Assembly (NCBI GenBank): GCA_013824165.1
Contig: PNNH01000046.1
Coordinates: 1 to 64,000 of the forward strand
Direction of reading: 5' to 3'
Origin: Methylibium sp.
Lineage (GTDB): Bacteria > Pseudomonadota > Gammaproteobacteria > Burkholderiales > Burkholderiaceae_C
Length of the DNA stretch: 64,000 nucleotides
In this document: piece by piece, positions 47,896-56,551 of the stretch
How the letters are laid out: every line of letters begins with the position of its first letter
How positions within the stretch are numbered: the first letter of the stretch is position 1
Program-made: the position numbers and the translations under genes
The notes under the pieces: generated by a model
Databases searched by the model: none
What the model was told of the DNA's origin: nothing
Seen by the model: the letters and a program-made list of their open reading frames with translations, nothing else

Positions 47896-49131
47896 CTAGA
47901 GGCGGAATCCGAAAAGGGTGAGGTCGTCGCGGCGGCGCTGCTGGCCCTGGTAGGCCGAGAGCTCCTGCATCAGCGCAGCGCCCAGAGCGGGCATGGGCAG
48001 CGCACGGTGGCGCAGCAGCGCCTCGCGCAGGCGGCGCTTGCCGAAGGCGATGGTCTTGGCGCCGCCGACCTGGTCAAGCAGGCCATCGGTACAGGCCAGC
48101 AGCAGCGTGCCCGGCTGCAGCTCGATCTGCCGGCACTGCCAGCTGGCGTCGGCGGACGTGTCCACATAGCCCAGCCCCAGGCGGTCGGCATCGATCAGTT
48201 CCACGCTGGCCTGATCGGGGCGCAGCAGCATCAGCGGGGTGCGCGCGCCGGCATAGCTGAGGCGATTCGTCGCGCTGTCGAACCAGAGGAAGGCGGCATC
48301 CATGCCGTCATTCGAGCTCCCCGCCTGGTCGAGTGACTGGCCCAGCGATGCCTTGATGCCACGGTTCACCTCGGCCATCAGCAGCGCCGGATCGCGCGGG
48401 CCATGCCGGTCCAGCGCCTGGCGCAGCGCCGAGTAGGCGATCAGCGTCAGAAAGGCACCCGGCACGCCATGGCCGGTACAGTCGGCCACCACGGCGAACC
48501 AGCCCTCGGGGTAGGCGTTGAATTGGTAGAAGTCGCCGCCCACGGTGTCGCGCGGCTCCCAGACCAGGCAGGCGTCTTTCAATTGCTGCGTCAGCGCGGC
48601 CGCCGAGACACTCAGCATCGAGCGCTGGATCACGCTGGCGTAGTCGATGCTCTGCATGATGTGGCGGTTGCGTTCGGCCTGCTGCTCGGCGATCACGCGC
48701 ATCAGGTCCAGGCCATAGCCCAGGCCCTTGAAGCGGCCCTGGTCCACCACCAGAAAGCCATCGGCCAGGGCCTTCTCGCCAGACTCGACGGTCAGCAGTG
48801 CCAGCTGGTCCACCGTGACGCCGGCATCCACAACTAGCGGGTCCTTGTCCATGAAGGCGATGCAGCTCTTCTTCTCGAACAGCTCGCGGTGGAACGGCTT
48901 GGAGATCTGCGCCAGAAACAGGCCGCGATTGATAAGGCCGATCGGCCGCTGGTCCTCCAGCACCGGCAGGCTGCCCAGCTCGCGGTGGCGGCTGAAGATC
49001 TCATACACCTGGGCGTTGTTGTGCTCGGGCGAGACCGCCACGCAGGCCACCGCCAGATCGCCCGCCACCGGCTGGGCAAATCTGGGCTGCGGCCGGCGCT
49101 GGGGCGCGGCCAGGATGTCGCTGGGTGTCAC
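47896..49131 (-). CDS. PP2C/SpoIIE-type serine phosphatase, SiaA-like, with N-terminal CBS-like region
   Basis: A 411-residue protein. The C-terminal 230 residues are a SpoIIE/PP2C phosphatase with metal-binding motifs EPRDTVGGDFYQF, ADCTGHGVPGA and RRDDLTLF. The N-terminal 150 residues (VYEIFSRHRELGSLPVLEDQ, PIGLINRGLF) look like a pair of CBS domains, and no membrane segment exists. Pseudomonas SiaA is membrane-anchored with a periplasmic sensor and HAMP, so here the signal input is replaced by a cytosolic, probably nucleotide-binding module. GTG start with an AGGAGGAGG site directly upstream. Confidence 0.85.
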   Translation of the reverse strand: MTPSDILAAPQRRPQPRFAQPVAGDLAVACVAVSPEHNNAQVYEIFSRHRELGSLPVLEDQRPIGLINRGLFLAQISKPFHRELFEKKSCIAFMDKDPLVVDAGVTVDQLALLTVESGEKALADGFLVVDQGRFKGLGYGLDLMRVIAEQQAERNRHIMQSIDYASVIQRSMLSVSAAALTQQLKDACLVWEPRDTVGGDFYQFNAYPEGWFAVVADCTGHGVPGAFLTLIAYSALRQALDRHGPRDPALLMAEVNRGIKASLGQSLDQAGSSNDGMDAAFLWFDSATNRLSYAGARTPLMLLRPDQASVELIDADRLGLGYVDTSADASWQCRQIELQPGTLLLACTDGLLDQVGGAKTIAFGKRRLREALLRHRALPMPALGAALMQELSAYQGQQRRRDDLTLFGFRL

Positions 49132-49299
49132 GGTCCTCCTCCTGAGGGGCTGCGATCAGTCAAGTGGCACAGCGTAGGTTTCGCCTGTGCAAGCTCTGTG
49201 ACAAAAAGATGGCAAGCCGAGGAAGATGCTGAAGGCGTGCAAGCCTTCACGGACACAAGCCGCGCCCGGCAGGACCGTCCCGGCCCTGCACCGGGCAGA

Positions 49300-50265
49300 T
49301 CAGCGCCCGTAGGCCTGCCGGTAGGCCGCGGGTGTCAGCCCGGTCAGCTGCTTGAAGCTGCGGCGCAGGCTGGATTCATCGGCGAAGCCCAGCGCGTCGC
49401 CGATCGCCGCCAGAGGCAGCTGCGTATGCGTCAGCTGTTCAGCCACCTGGTTGAACTTCAGCAGCCGCGCGTAGCTGGCAACAGGGGTCTGCACCAGCTT
49501 GGCCACCTTGCGCGCCAGCGTGCGCGGCGAGACGGCCATCGCCTCGGCCAGCCTGTCCACCGTCAGCAGGGCCGCCGGGCAGGCCTCGATGGCCTGGCGC
49601 AGGCGCCGCAGCCAGGGATCGGGTGTCTGCGTCAGTGCCAGCGACTGGAATACCGAGCCCGCGGGCTGCGGCCGTGGCAGCACCATCAGACGTGCCACAT
49701 CGCGCCACAGTTCGGCGCTCAGGCGGCGCTCCACCTGTTCGCAGACGATGGGCAGATAACCATGCACACCGGTGGCCGTGGACTGGCCGCGGTTGACGAT
49801 GCAGTTGCTCTCCCAACGCCACTGCACATCGGCATGTCGCGCCTGCAGCCAGGGCGCCAGCCACCAGGTGGCGGTAGCGCTTTGGCGGCGCAGGCGGCCG
49901 GCCTCGGCCACCAGGGCCACGCCGGTGCAATAGCTCCAGGTCTGGGTGCGGGCGGGCAGCGCCCGCAAGGCGCGTACCAGGGGCGCGTGGCGCTCCAGCC
50001 AGGCCTGCACATCGCCCGGCGAGTCGGTCCACATGCCGGGCACCAGCAGCGCATCGCAGCCCGCTTCGGCCAGCGCTGCCTCGGCCTGCAGCGTGGTGCC
50101 ATGCGCACAAGCCACAGGCCCGGGCTGCAGCCCGACCCATTGCCAGGCAAACACCGGCCGCCCGGCGCCGCGCAGATTGGCCGCGCCCAGCAGATCGGCC
50201 GTGGCGAACAGCCCGGTCGGCATGCAGCCGGGGTAGAGCAGCAGACCGATTTTGAGTGGCGGCAT
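49300..50265 (-). CDS. GlxA-type regulator: DJ-1/PfpI-like domain plus AraC-type DNA-binding domain
   Basis: A 321-residue regulator. The N-terminal half has the class-I-amidotransferase-like/DJ-1 fold (KIGLLLYPGCMPTGLFATAD, DALLVPGMW, WSYCTGVALVAEAGRLR, with a Cys at the nucleophile-elbow-like site). The C-terminal half has two helix-turn-helix motifs of AraC type (VDRLAEAMAVSPRTLARKVA and LGFADESSLRRSFKQLTGLT). Such GlxA-like proteins sense small molecules and activate nearby genes. It is divergent from the MBL-fold gene (50332-51147), its likely target. Start uncertain: ATG at 50265 or GTG at 50274. Confidence 0.87.
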   Translation of the reverse strand: MPPLKIGLLLYPGCMPTGLFATADLLGAANLRGAGRPVFAWQWVGLQPGPVACAHGTTLQAEAALAEAGCDALLVPGMWTDSPGDVQAWLERHAPLVRALRALPARTQTWSYCTGVALVAEAGRLRRQSATATWWLAPWLQARHADVQWRWESNCIVNRGQSTATGVHGYLPIVCEQVERRLSAELWRDVARLMVLPRPQPAGSVFQSLALTQTPDPWLRRLRQAIEACPAALLTVDRLAEAMAVSPRTLARKVAKLVQTPVASYARLLKFNQVAEQLTHTQLPLAAIGDALGFADESSLRRSFKQLTGLTPAAYRQAYGR

Positions 50266-50331
50266 GATTTGCACGAAACTAGGCAGAAGCTGCCATGGTA
50301 GGCGAGCGCCCGGCTTTCAACAATGCAGGCC

Positions 50332-51147
50332 ATGGACATCACCCAACTCCGCAATGCCACCGTTGTCGTGGCCTACGACGACTGCCGCATCCTGGTCGAC
50401 CCCATGCTGTCGCGCCAGGGCGCCATCCCGCCCTTCCGCTACCTGAGCGGTCAGCGCCGGCGCAACCCCATCGTCGAGCTGCCTGTCGAAGCCCCGGCGG
50501 TGCTGGAGACCGTGACCCACGCGCTAATCACGCACTGCCGCAAAGGCCATGTGGACCATCTCGACCGCGCCGGCGAGCGCTGGCTGCGCGAGCGCCGCAT
50601 CCCGGTGCTGTGCATGCCTGACGACGCCGAGCACCTGGCCCGCCTGGGCCTGCAGATCCAGCCGCTGAATGCGCAGGGGCCGACCGGTTTCCGGCGGGGC
50701 AGCATCACTCCCATCCCCTGCCTGCACGGCGAAGGCTGGATCGGCCGGCTGATGGTGCATGGCCATGGCTACTACATCGAGCAGGCCGGCGAACCCAGCC
50801 TCTACATCGCCGGAGACACCGTGCTGACCGACGATGTGCGGCGTTGCGTGACGCAGCGCCGGCCCGATGTCAGCGTGGTGCCAGCCGGTGGCGCCGCTTT
50901 CGATCTGGGCTCCGAACTCATCATGGACCAGCTACAGGTGTTGGAGCTGGCCGCGCTGGGATCGGGCCTCTTCATCGCCAACCACATGGAAGCGCTGGAC
51001 CACTGCCCCACCCGCCGCGCCGAACTGCTGGCGGCCGCACGGACGCAGGGGTTGGCCGACCGGCTTATTGCGCCGGCGGATGGCGCCACGCTGAGCTTCA
51101 ACGCGGGGCCTGCCCGTCAGCGGGCGGTGCTGGGCGGCGCGCTCTGA
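50332..51147 (+). CDS. MBL-fold (UlaG-like) metallohydrolase
   Basis: A 271-residue protein of the metallo-beta-lactamase fold: N-terminal ITQLRNATVVVAYDDCRILVD (the UlaG-like opening strand), the metal-binding loop ALITHCRKGHVDHLDRAG with an HxDH core, a central LYIAGDT with Asp, and the late FIANHMEALDHCP segment. UlaG-type enzymes hydrolyse lactones or related esters, but the substrate here is open. Two ATGs lie 9 nt apart; the second is used because it begins the family's conserved start. Divergent from the GlxA-type regulator, suggesting inducible expression. Confidence 0.85.
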   Translation: MDITQLRNATVVVAYDDCRILVDPMLSRQGAIPPFRYLSGQRRRNPIVELPVEAPAVLETVTHALITHCRKGHVDHLDRAGERWLRERRIPVLCMPDDAEHLARLGLQIQPLNAQGPTGFRRGSITPIPCLHGEGWIGRLMVHGHGYYIEQAGEPSLYIAGDTVLTDDVRRCVTQRRPDVSVVPAGGAAFDLGSELIMDQLQVLELAALGSGLFIANHMEALDHCPTRRAELLAAARTQGLADRLIAPADGATLSFNAGPARQRAVLGGAL

Positions 51148-51166
51148 TCCTGATGCTTTCCTGATG
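51148..51166 (+). promoter_or_regulatory. Direct repeat TCCTGATG x2 (11-bp period): putative KdpE-like box
   Basis: Identical TCCTGATG at 51148-51155 and 51159-51166, one helical turn apart, as OmpR/PhoB-family regulators require. They lie about 100 nt upstream of the histidine kinase start. A near-identical pair precedes kup, which suggests that both are bound by the response regulator encoded in between. Confidence 0.6.
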
Positions 51167-51266
51167 GGGCACGTGCTAACTTCGCCCCCATGTTCCGTCG
51201 CCGCCGTGCCCCGTTCCACCCTTGCCAGCCAGCGAGCCCATCGTGTCAGCACCCGAGCACCGGCCG

Positions 51267-52817
51267 ATGACGCTGCTGCGCCGCCTAGCCAGCGCCGCCC
51301 TGGTGTGGCTGCTGGGCTGGCTCTCCACCATGGCCCTGCATGGACAGGTGGACCTGGGCAGCCAGGGCATGCCGCTAGTGCTGGCCGCCGCTGCCTCGGC
51401 CTTTTGGCTACCGACGCCGGCGGTAGCGCTGCTGTGCGTGCTGGCCACACTGGGTTTCAACTGGCGCTATGTGCCGCCCGAGGGCTCGCTGAATGTCGCT
51501 GCACCCGGCCACCTGCTGCTGCTGGGCAGCATGCTGGTGGTCAGCAGCGGCGCCGCGCTGCTGGTGGGCCGGCAACGCCGCCTGGGCGAAGAGCGCGCGC
51601 TGCAGGCCGAGCGCCTGCTGGCGCTGCAGGCCCTGGGCGAGCAGCTGCGCAGTTGCTCGCATGAAGACGAATTTCGCCGCAGGCTGGAGCAGGCGCTGGC
51701 CGCGCTGCAGCTGGGCAGCGTAGCCGCGCTGTGGGCGGGCAGCGCGCCCTCGGCCAGCCAGGCCAGCGGAGAGCTCAGCGCCGACGAGCGCAGCGGCCTG
51801 TTCCTGTGCATGAGCCTGGACCAGCCCTTCGGCCCCGGCACGGGGCGCTACGAGCATCAGGGCAGCTGGTACCTGCCGGTGCCGGGCCGTGGCGCGGCCC
51901 ATGGCGCGCTGCTGCTGCGCCTGCACCCCGAGGCGCTGGCCGACGAGGCCACGCGGCGCCATGTGCAAGCCTTGTGCAGCCTGGGCGGCCAGGCGCTGGA
52001 CCGCCACCAGGCACTGCAGCGAGAAGCCCAGGCCCAGGAGCGCGCGCACGAACAGCAGCTGCGCAACACGCTGCTTGCGGCTATCTCGCATGACTACCGC
52101 ACACCGCTGGCCGCCATCATGAGTGCCGCCTCCTCGCTGCGCGAGCAGGACGAACGGCTCAGTCCGGCGCAGCGCCGCCGCCTGCTCGACGGCGTGCTCG
52201 ACGAGCTGGGCCAGCTGACACGCCTGACCGACAACGCGCTGCAGCTGGCGCGCCTGGACGCGCCGGGCATGCGGCTGCAGACTGACTGGCAGTCGCCCGA
52301 AGAGATCGTCGGCGCGGTGACGCAGCGGCTGCGCAGCCGTGGCCTGGGCGCACGGCTGCGCACAAGGCTGGAAGCCGGCCTGCCGCTTCTGCGCTGCGAT
52401 GCGGTGCTGATCGTGCAGCTGCTGGACAACCTGATCGACAACGCACTGAAGTTCAGCCCGCCCGAGCAGGTGGTGGAACTGCTGCTGCGCCAGCTGCCTG
52501 GCGAGCTGCTGATCGCCGTGCGCGACCGCGGCCCCGGCGTGCCGGCGGCGCAGCGTGAGCGAATCTTCGAGCTCTTCGAGCGCGGCCCGCAGCCCGCCAG
52601 CGGACATGCCGATGCGCCGTCCCGCCGCGGTGCCGGCGTGGGCCTGGCGCTGTGCCGTGCCATCGCGCAGGCGCATGGCGGAGGGTTGACGCTGCGACTG
52701 CGCGCGCATGGCGGCTCGGCCTTCGAGCTGCGCCTGCCGCTGGCGGCAGCAGCGCTGAACGCCGCGGAATCCGAGCTGCCGGCCGCGCTTCCGATCCATC
52801 AAGGCAACCAGGCATGA
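51267..52817 (+). CDS. KdpD-like sensor histidine kinase (without Usp/KdpD N-terminal domain)
   Basis: A 516-residue kinase. A DUF4118-type membrane part (about residues 1-105, with the diagnostic FNWRYVPPEGSLNV) is followed by a GAF-like region and the kinase core: H-box ISHDYRTPLAAIMSAASSL, N-box LLDNLIDNALKFSP, G-boxes VRDRGPGVP and GAGVGLALC. This corresponds to the C-terminal half of KdpD; the large cytoplasmic KdpD/Usp domain is missing. The start is uncertain (ATG at 51267, GTG at 51243). Its stop overlaps the regulator start as ATGA. It probably senses K+ or envelope state and controls kup. Confidence 0.87.
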   Translation: MTLLRRLASAALVWLLGWLSTMALHGQVDLGSQGMPLVLAAAASAFWLPTPAVALLCVLATLGFNWRYVPPEGSLNVAAPGHLLLLGSMLVVSSGAALLVGRQRRLGEERALQAERLLALQALGEQLRSCSHEDEFRRRLEQALAALQLGSVAALWAGSAPSASQASGELSADERSGLFLCMSLDQPFGPGTGRYEHQGSWYLPVPGRGAAHGALLLRLHPEALADEATRRHVQALCSLGGQALDRHQALQREAQAQERAHEQQLRNTLLAAISHDYRTPLAAIMSAASSLREQDERLSPAQRRRLLDGVLDELGQLTRLTDNALQLARLDAPGMRLQTDWQSPEEIVGAVTQRLRSRGLGARLRTRLEAGLPLLRCDAVLIVQLLDNLIDNALKFSPPEQVVELLLRQLPGELLIAVRDRGPGVPAAQRERIFELFERGPQPASGHADAPSRRGAGVGLALCRAIAQAHGGGLTLRLRAHGGSAFELRLPLAAAALNAAESELPAALPIHQGNQA

Positions 52818-53530
52818 ACCCGAGCCTGCGCCTGCTGCTGGTCGAGGACGACCGCGAACTGCGCCAGACCCTGCGCGAAGCGTTGGTGGTGGAAGGCCAC
52901 GAGGTCTTTGCCGCCGCCAGCCTGGCCGATGCGCGCGCACTGTGGACCACACAGTCGGCCGCGGCGGCCGGCGGCATTGATCTGGTGCTGTTGGACCTGG
53001 GCCTGCCCGACGCCGACGGCCAGCTGCTGCTGACCGAGCTGCGCCAGCGCCGCAGCACCGTGGCACTGATCGTGATCTCGGCGCGCGACACCGAGGCCAA
53101 CAAGGTGGCGCTGCTGGACGCCGGCGCCGACGACTATCTGGTCAAGCCCTTCGGCATCGGCGAGCTGCTGGCGCGCATGCGCGTGGCATTGCGCCACCGC
53201 GGCACCGCGCTGGCGCCGGTCATCACCCACTACGAGCGCGAGGGGCTGCTGGTCGACCTGGCCCGCCACCTGGTCAGCAAGGATGGCCGCACGCTGCACC
53301 TCACGCCCACCGAGTACAAGCTGCTGGCGCGTCTCACCCGCAGCGCCGGCCAGGTGCTGACGCACCGCCAGCTGCTGGCCGAGGTCTGGGGGCCGGAGTT
53401 CATCGAGCACACGCATTACCTGCGCCTGTACATGGGCCAGCTGCGCGCCAAGATCGAACGCGACAGCGCCGATCCGCGCCTGCTGCTCACCGAGACCGGC
53501 ATCGGCTACCGCCTGGCCGAGCAACCGTAG
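52814..53530 (+). CDS. KdpE-like response regulator (OmpR/PhoB family)
   Basis: A 238-residue regulator with receiver domain (LLVEDDREL, phosphoacceptor Asp61 in VLLDLGLPD, Lys in VKPFG) and a winged-helix DNA-binding domain whose WGPEFIEHTHYLRLYMGQLR matches the KdpE subfamily. It receives phosphate from the kinase encoded upstream, whose stop it overlaps (ATGA). Because no kdpFABC genes are present, the likely targets are its own operon and kup, both preceded by TTCCTGATG-type direct repeats. Confidence 0.92.
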   Translation: MNPSLRLLLVEDDRELRQTLREALVVEGHEVFAAASLADARALWTTQSAAAAGGIDLVLLDLGLPDADGQLLLTELRQRRSTVALIVISARDTEANKVALLDAGADDYLVKPFGIGELLARMRVALRHRGTALAPVITHYEREGLLVDLARHLVSKDGRTLHLTPTEYKLLARLTRSAGQVLTHRQLLAEVWGPEFIEHTHYLRLYMGQLRAKIERDSADPRLLLTETGIGYRLAEQP

Positions 53531-53550
53531 CCGCACGCCGACACTGTCGC

Positions 53551-53570
53551 TTCCTTATGCGTTCCTGATG
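53551..53570 (+). promoter_or_regulatory. Direct repeat TTCCTTATG/TTCCTGATG (11-bp period) upstream of kup
   Basis: Two 9-mers differing by one base, separated by exactly 11 bp start-to-start and located 50 nt upstream of kup. They match the pair at 51148-51166 in sequence, period and placement relative to the next gene. This strongly suggests binding by the adjacent KdpE-like regulator as a tandem dimer. Confidence 0.63.
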
Positions 53571-53619
53571 GCGCTGCGGCCACGATGGCCCCATCGCAAC
53601 AACGCAGGGCATCGCCGCC

Positions 53620-55536
53620 ATGAGCAGCTCCCCTTCTTCATCTTCAACATCGCCGTCAACTACGACCACGGCGCAACGCCAGGGCATGGCCGCGCTGACG
53701 CTGGGCGCCATCGGCGTGGTCTATGGCGACATCGGCACCAGCCCGCTGTACACGGTCAAGGAAGTGTTCGCGCCACACACCGGCGTGGCGCTGAACGCGG
53801 CCAACCTGATCGGCGCGGTCTCCACCATCTTCTGGGCGCTGATGCTGGTGGTGACGCTGAAGTACGTGATCCTGATCCTGCGCGCCGACAACCGCGGCGA
53901 AGGCGGCGGCCTGGCGCTCACCGCGCTGGCCGCGCAGGCGGTGTCGGGCAGGCCGGGGCTGCGCCATGCGCTGCTGCTGCTGGGCGTGTTCGGCGCCACC
54001 CTCTTCTATGGCGACAGCGTGATCACGCCGGCCATCTCGGTGCTGGGCGCGATGGAGGGGCTGGAGCTGGTGACCCCGGCGCTCAAGCCCTATGTGCTGC
54101 CCGCCAGCATCGCGGTGCTGGTCGGTCTGTTCCTGATGCAGCGCTTCGGCACCGCGGCGGTGGGTCGCTTCTTCGGCCCGATCATCGTGCTGTGGTTCCT
54201 GACGCTGGGCGTCATCGGCGTCGTGCATATCCTGCGCGAGCCGGCCATCCTGGCAGCGCTGAATCCGCTGCGTGCTGCCGAGTTCATTGCCGCGCGCGGC
54301 TGGCTGCTGCTGGCCACGCTGGGCGCCATCGTGCTGGCGCTCACCGGCGCCGAGGCTTTGTATGCCGATATGGGCCACTTCGGCCGCAAGCCCATCCAAC
54401 TGGCCTGGACCTTTCTGGTGCTGCCCAGCCTGGCGCTGAACTATATGGGCCAGGGCGCGCTGCTGATGGCCGACCCCAGCGCCATCGAGAACCCGTTCTA
54501 CCGACTCTTCCCGGACAGCGCGATCCTGCCGGCCGTCGTGCTGGCCACTCTGGCGGCCATCATCGCCTCGCAGGCGGTGATCTCGGGCGCCTACTCGATG
54601 ACCAAGCAGGCCATCCAGCTGGGCTTTCTGCCGCGCATGACGGTGCGCTTCACCTCGGCGCGCGAAATGGGCCAGATTTACATCCCGGCGGTGAACTGGG
54701 TGCTGCTGGCTGCGGTGATTGCCGCGGTGCTGTTCTTCGGCAGCTCATCGGCGCTGGCCGGGGCCTATGGCATTGCGGTGACGCTGACGATGCTGATCAC
54801 CACCGTGCTGACCTACTTCGTGGTGCGCGAGGGCTGGCGCCTGCCGGCACCGCTGGCCATCGGCGCGACCGTGTTCTTCCTGGCGCTGGACCTGTTGCTG
54901 GTGGCCGGTTGCGCGGTGAAGTTCTTCGATGGCGGCTGGTTCCCGCTGGCGCTGGGCCTGCTGATCTTCATCGGCATGAGCACCTGGTCGCGCGGCCGCA
55001 AGCTGCTGCTGGAGAGCATCCGCCGCGACGGGCTGGAGCTGCAGCCCTTCATCGACAGCCTGGACGCCAGCAGCCTGCACCGCGTGCCGCGCACCGCGGT
55101 CTATCCGGTCGCTGACCCCGCCACCGTGCCGCAAGCCCTGCTGCACAACCTCAAGCACAACCAGGTGCTGCATGAGCGCAATGTGATTCTGACCGTCCAG
55201 TTCCACGACACGCCCTGGGTGGAAGAGCGCGAACGCGTGGAGCTGAGCACGCTGGGCGCGGACTTCTGGCAGATCCGCCTGCACTTCGGATTCATGGAGA
55301 CGCCGGATGTGCCCAAAGCGCTGGCGCTTGCTGCCACGCGCGGGCTGGAGATCCCGGCCTTCGAGACCACTTTCTTCCTGAGCCGCGAGACGGTGGTGCC
55401 GACACCCGGCGCGGGCATGGCGAACTGGAGGGAGTCGCTCTTCGCGGCGATGAGCCGCAACGCCGGCGGCGTGGTGGCGTTCTTCCGGCTGCCGGACAAC
55501 GCGGTGGTCGAACTGGGAACGCGGGTGCAGATCTGA
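53620..55536 (+). CDS. kup: Kup (Trk/KUP-family) potassium transporter
   Basis: A 638-residue inner-membrane K+ transporter. The N-terminal signature [20 protein letters not shown] is diagnostic; twelve membrane segments follow (for example YFVVREG at the end of the last), and a C-terminal cytosolic domain of about 160 residues contains [13 protein letters not shown]. Kup imports K+ with H+. The pairing with a KdpDE-like system rather than the Kdp ATPase is unusual, because KdpDE typically controls kdpFABC. A low-complexity Ser/Thr start precedes the first helix. Confidence 0.95.
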   Translation: MSSSPSSSSTSPSTTTTAQRQGMAALTLGAIGVVYGDIGTSPLYTVKEVFAPHTGVALNAANLIGAVSTIFWALMLVVTLKYVILILRADNRGEGGGLALTALAAQAVSGRPGLRHALLLLGVFGATLFYGDSVITPAISVLGAMEGLELVTPALKPYVLPASIAVLVGLFLMQRFGTAAVGRFFGPIIVLWFLTLGVIGVVHILREPAILAALNPLRAAEFIAARGWLLLATLGAIVLALTGAEALYADMGHFGRKPIQLAWTFLVLPSLALNYMGQGALLMADPSAIENPFYRLFPDSAILPAVVLATLAAIIASQAVISGAYSMTKQAIQLGFLPRMTVRFTSAREMGQIYIPAVNWVLLAAVIAAVLFFGSSSALAGAYGIAVTLTMLITTVLTYFVVREGWRLPAPLAIGATVFFLALDLLLVAGCAVKFFDGGWFPLALGLLIFIGMSTWSRGRKLLLESIRRDGLELQPFIDSLDASSLHRVPRTAVYPVADPATVPQALLHNLKHNQVLHERNVILTVQFHDTPWVEERERVELSTLGADFWQIRLHFGFMETPDVPKALALAATRGLEIPAFETTFFLSRETVVPTPGAGMANWRESLFAAMSRNAGGVVAFFRLPDNAVVELGTRVQI

Positions 55537-55626
55537 GGCCGCTCTGCTCTGTGCGCCAGCAACTTTCATCGTGCGAACTGTGGCGCGAGGAGCACTGCGG
55601 CGGGCTCGCTTTACTTCATGCCCCCC

Positions 55627-55643
55627 GCCACCCATTGGGTGGC
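55627..55643 (+). terminator. Weak hairpin after kup
   Basis: GCCACC and GGTGGC (stem 6 bp, extendable by mispaired bases) followed by CTCCTCCTTTAC. A weak candidate for the 3' end of kup. The remaining intergenic sequence (55537-55770) shows no other structure. Confidence 0.3.
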
Positions 55644-55770
55644 TCCTCCTTTACTTCCGCAAAGCAATCCCGCCGCATCGCTCCCGACGCAGACGTGGCT
55701 CGCCCCGGGCCGTCGCTGCCCACCCAAGCGTTGGATTGCGCCCAAGCCAGCGACGTCATCACAGCAACGC

Positions 55771-56451
55771 TCAGCGCCCTGCTGCCGCCGCCAGTGCAGC
55801 AAAGTAAGCCACCTGCGCCCGCACCGCCTCGCGCCGCACGGGCGGCGTGATGCGGCCTTCGGTCAGATAGCCGTGGCGCATGCAGGCAAAGGCCATCTCC
55901 ACCATCAGCGCGGCCACATCGGGCCGGGCCGGTAGCCGGGGCGCCGGCTGGCGCTCCGTCAATGCGCCACGCACCGCGGCGCTGATGCGCGCCATCGCGG
56001 CGGCCAAGGCGCCATAGGCTGAAGGGCTGTGCGGCCCGCCCAGCACCAGTTGCGCCGCCACCGGATGGCGGTCGTAGTAGTCGGAGGCCGCGTCGACCAA
56101 GGCCTTCGACAGACGCTCGATCGACGCGTCAGCATGGCGCAGGCACAGCGCCTCCACCAACTCGGCCACGGCCGACAGATGCCGCTCGGCCAGGCAGGCC
56201 AGCAGCACGTACTTGTCCGGGAAGAACTGATACAGGCTGGCGCGCGGGATGCCGGCGGCCTTGGCGATCTCAGGGATCGAGGTCTGCTCCGGCCCCAGCG
56301 CGGCCACCATGACTTCGGCCGCGACCAGCGCTGCCTCGACGCGCTCCTGTGAGCGCGCCTGTGCCGGCTGGCGAGCACGAGCAGGCGCCAGGCCTGCATC
56401 GGCGGCGGCAGCGCGCCTGGGAGAAACCCGCGTTGAAGCTGAATCCGACAA
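55771..56451 (-). CDS. TetR-family transcriptional regulator
   Basis: A 226-residue repressor type. The helix-turn-helix (ISPEIAK-like SIPEIAKAAGIPRASLYQFF, PDKYVLLACLAERH) follows a Pro/Ala/Arg-rich N-terminal extension of about 35 residues; the C-terminal ligand domain is not identifiable. The only start in frame before the domain is a TTG at 56451, giving an atypical start. It is divergent from the FMO operon with 100 nt between, containing the GACATGTGTC element, so it probably represses that operon and itself. Confidence 0.85.
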   Translation of the reverse strand: MSDSASTRVSPRRAAAADAGLAPARARQPAQARSQERVEAALVAAEVMVAALGPEQTSIPEIAKAAGIPRASLYQFFPDKYVLLACLAERHLSAVAELVEALCLRHADASIERLSKALVDAASDYYDRHPVAAQLVLGGPHSPSAYGALAAAMARISAAVRGALTERQPAPRLPARPDVAALMVEMAFACMRHGYLTEGRITPPVRREAVRAQVAYFAALAAAAGR

Positions 56452-56473
56452 AAGTTAGATTTCCATCAAACCT

Positions 56474-56483
56474 GACATGTGTC
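56474..56483. promoter_or_regulatory. Possible TetR operator GACATGTGTC
   Basis: GACA and TGTC are inverted around a TG spacer in the divergent region between TetR and FMO genes. A second TCCGACA-like half lies near the TetR start. Short operator of the size used by TetR proteins, but two mismatched central bases and no second full copy keep confidence low. Confidence 0.4.
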
Positions 56484-56551
56484 GGATCTTATCCGCAGCA
56501 GCCGGGTTCCCAATCAAGCACATGGCCAGCCAGGCCAGGAGGAGAGCAACA

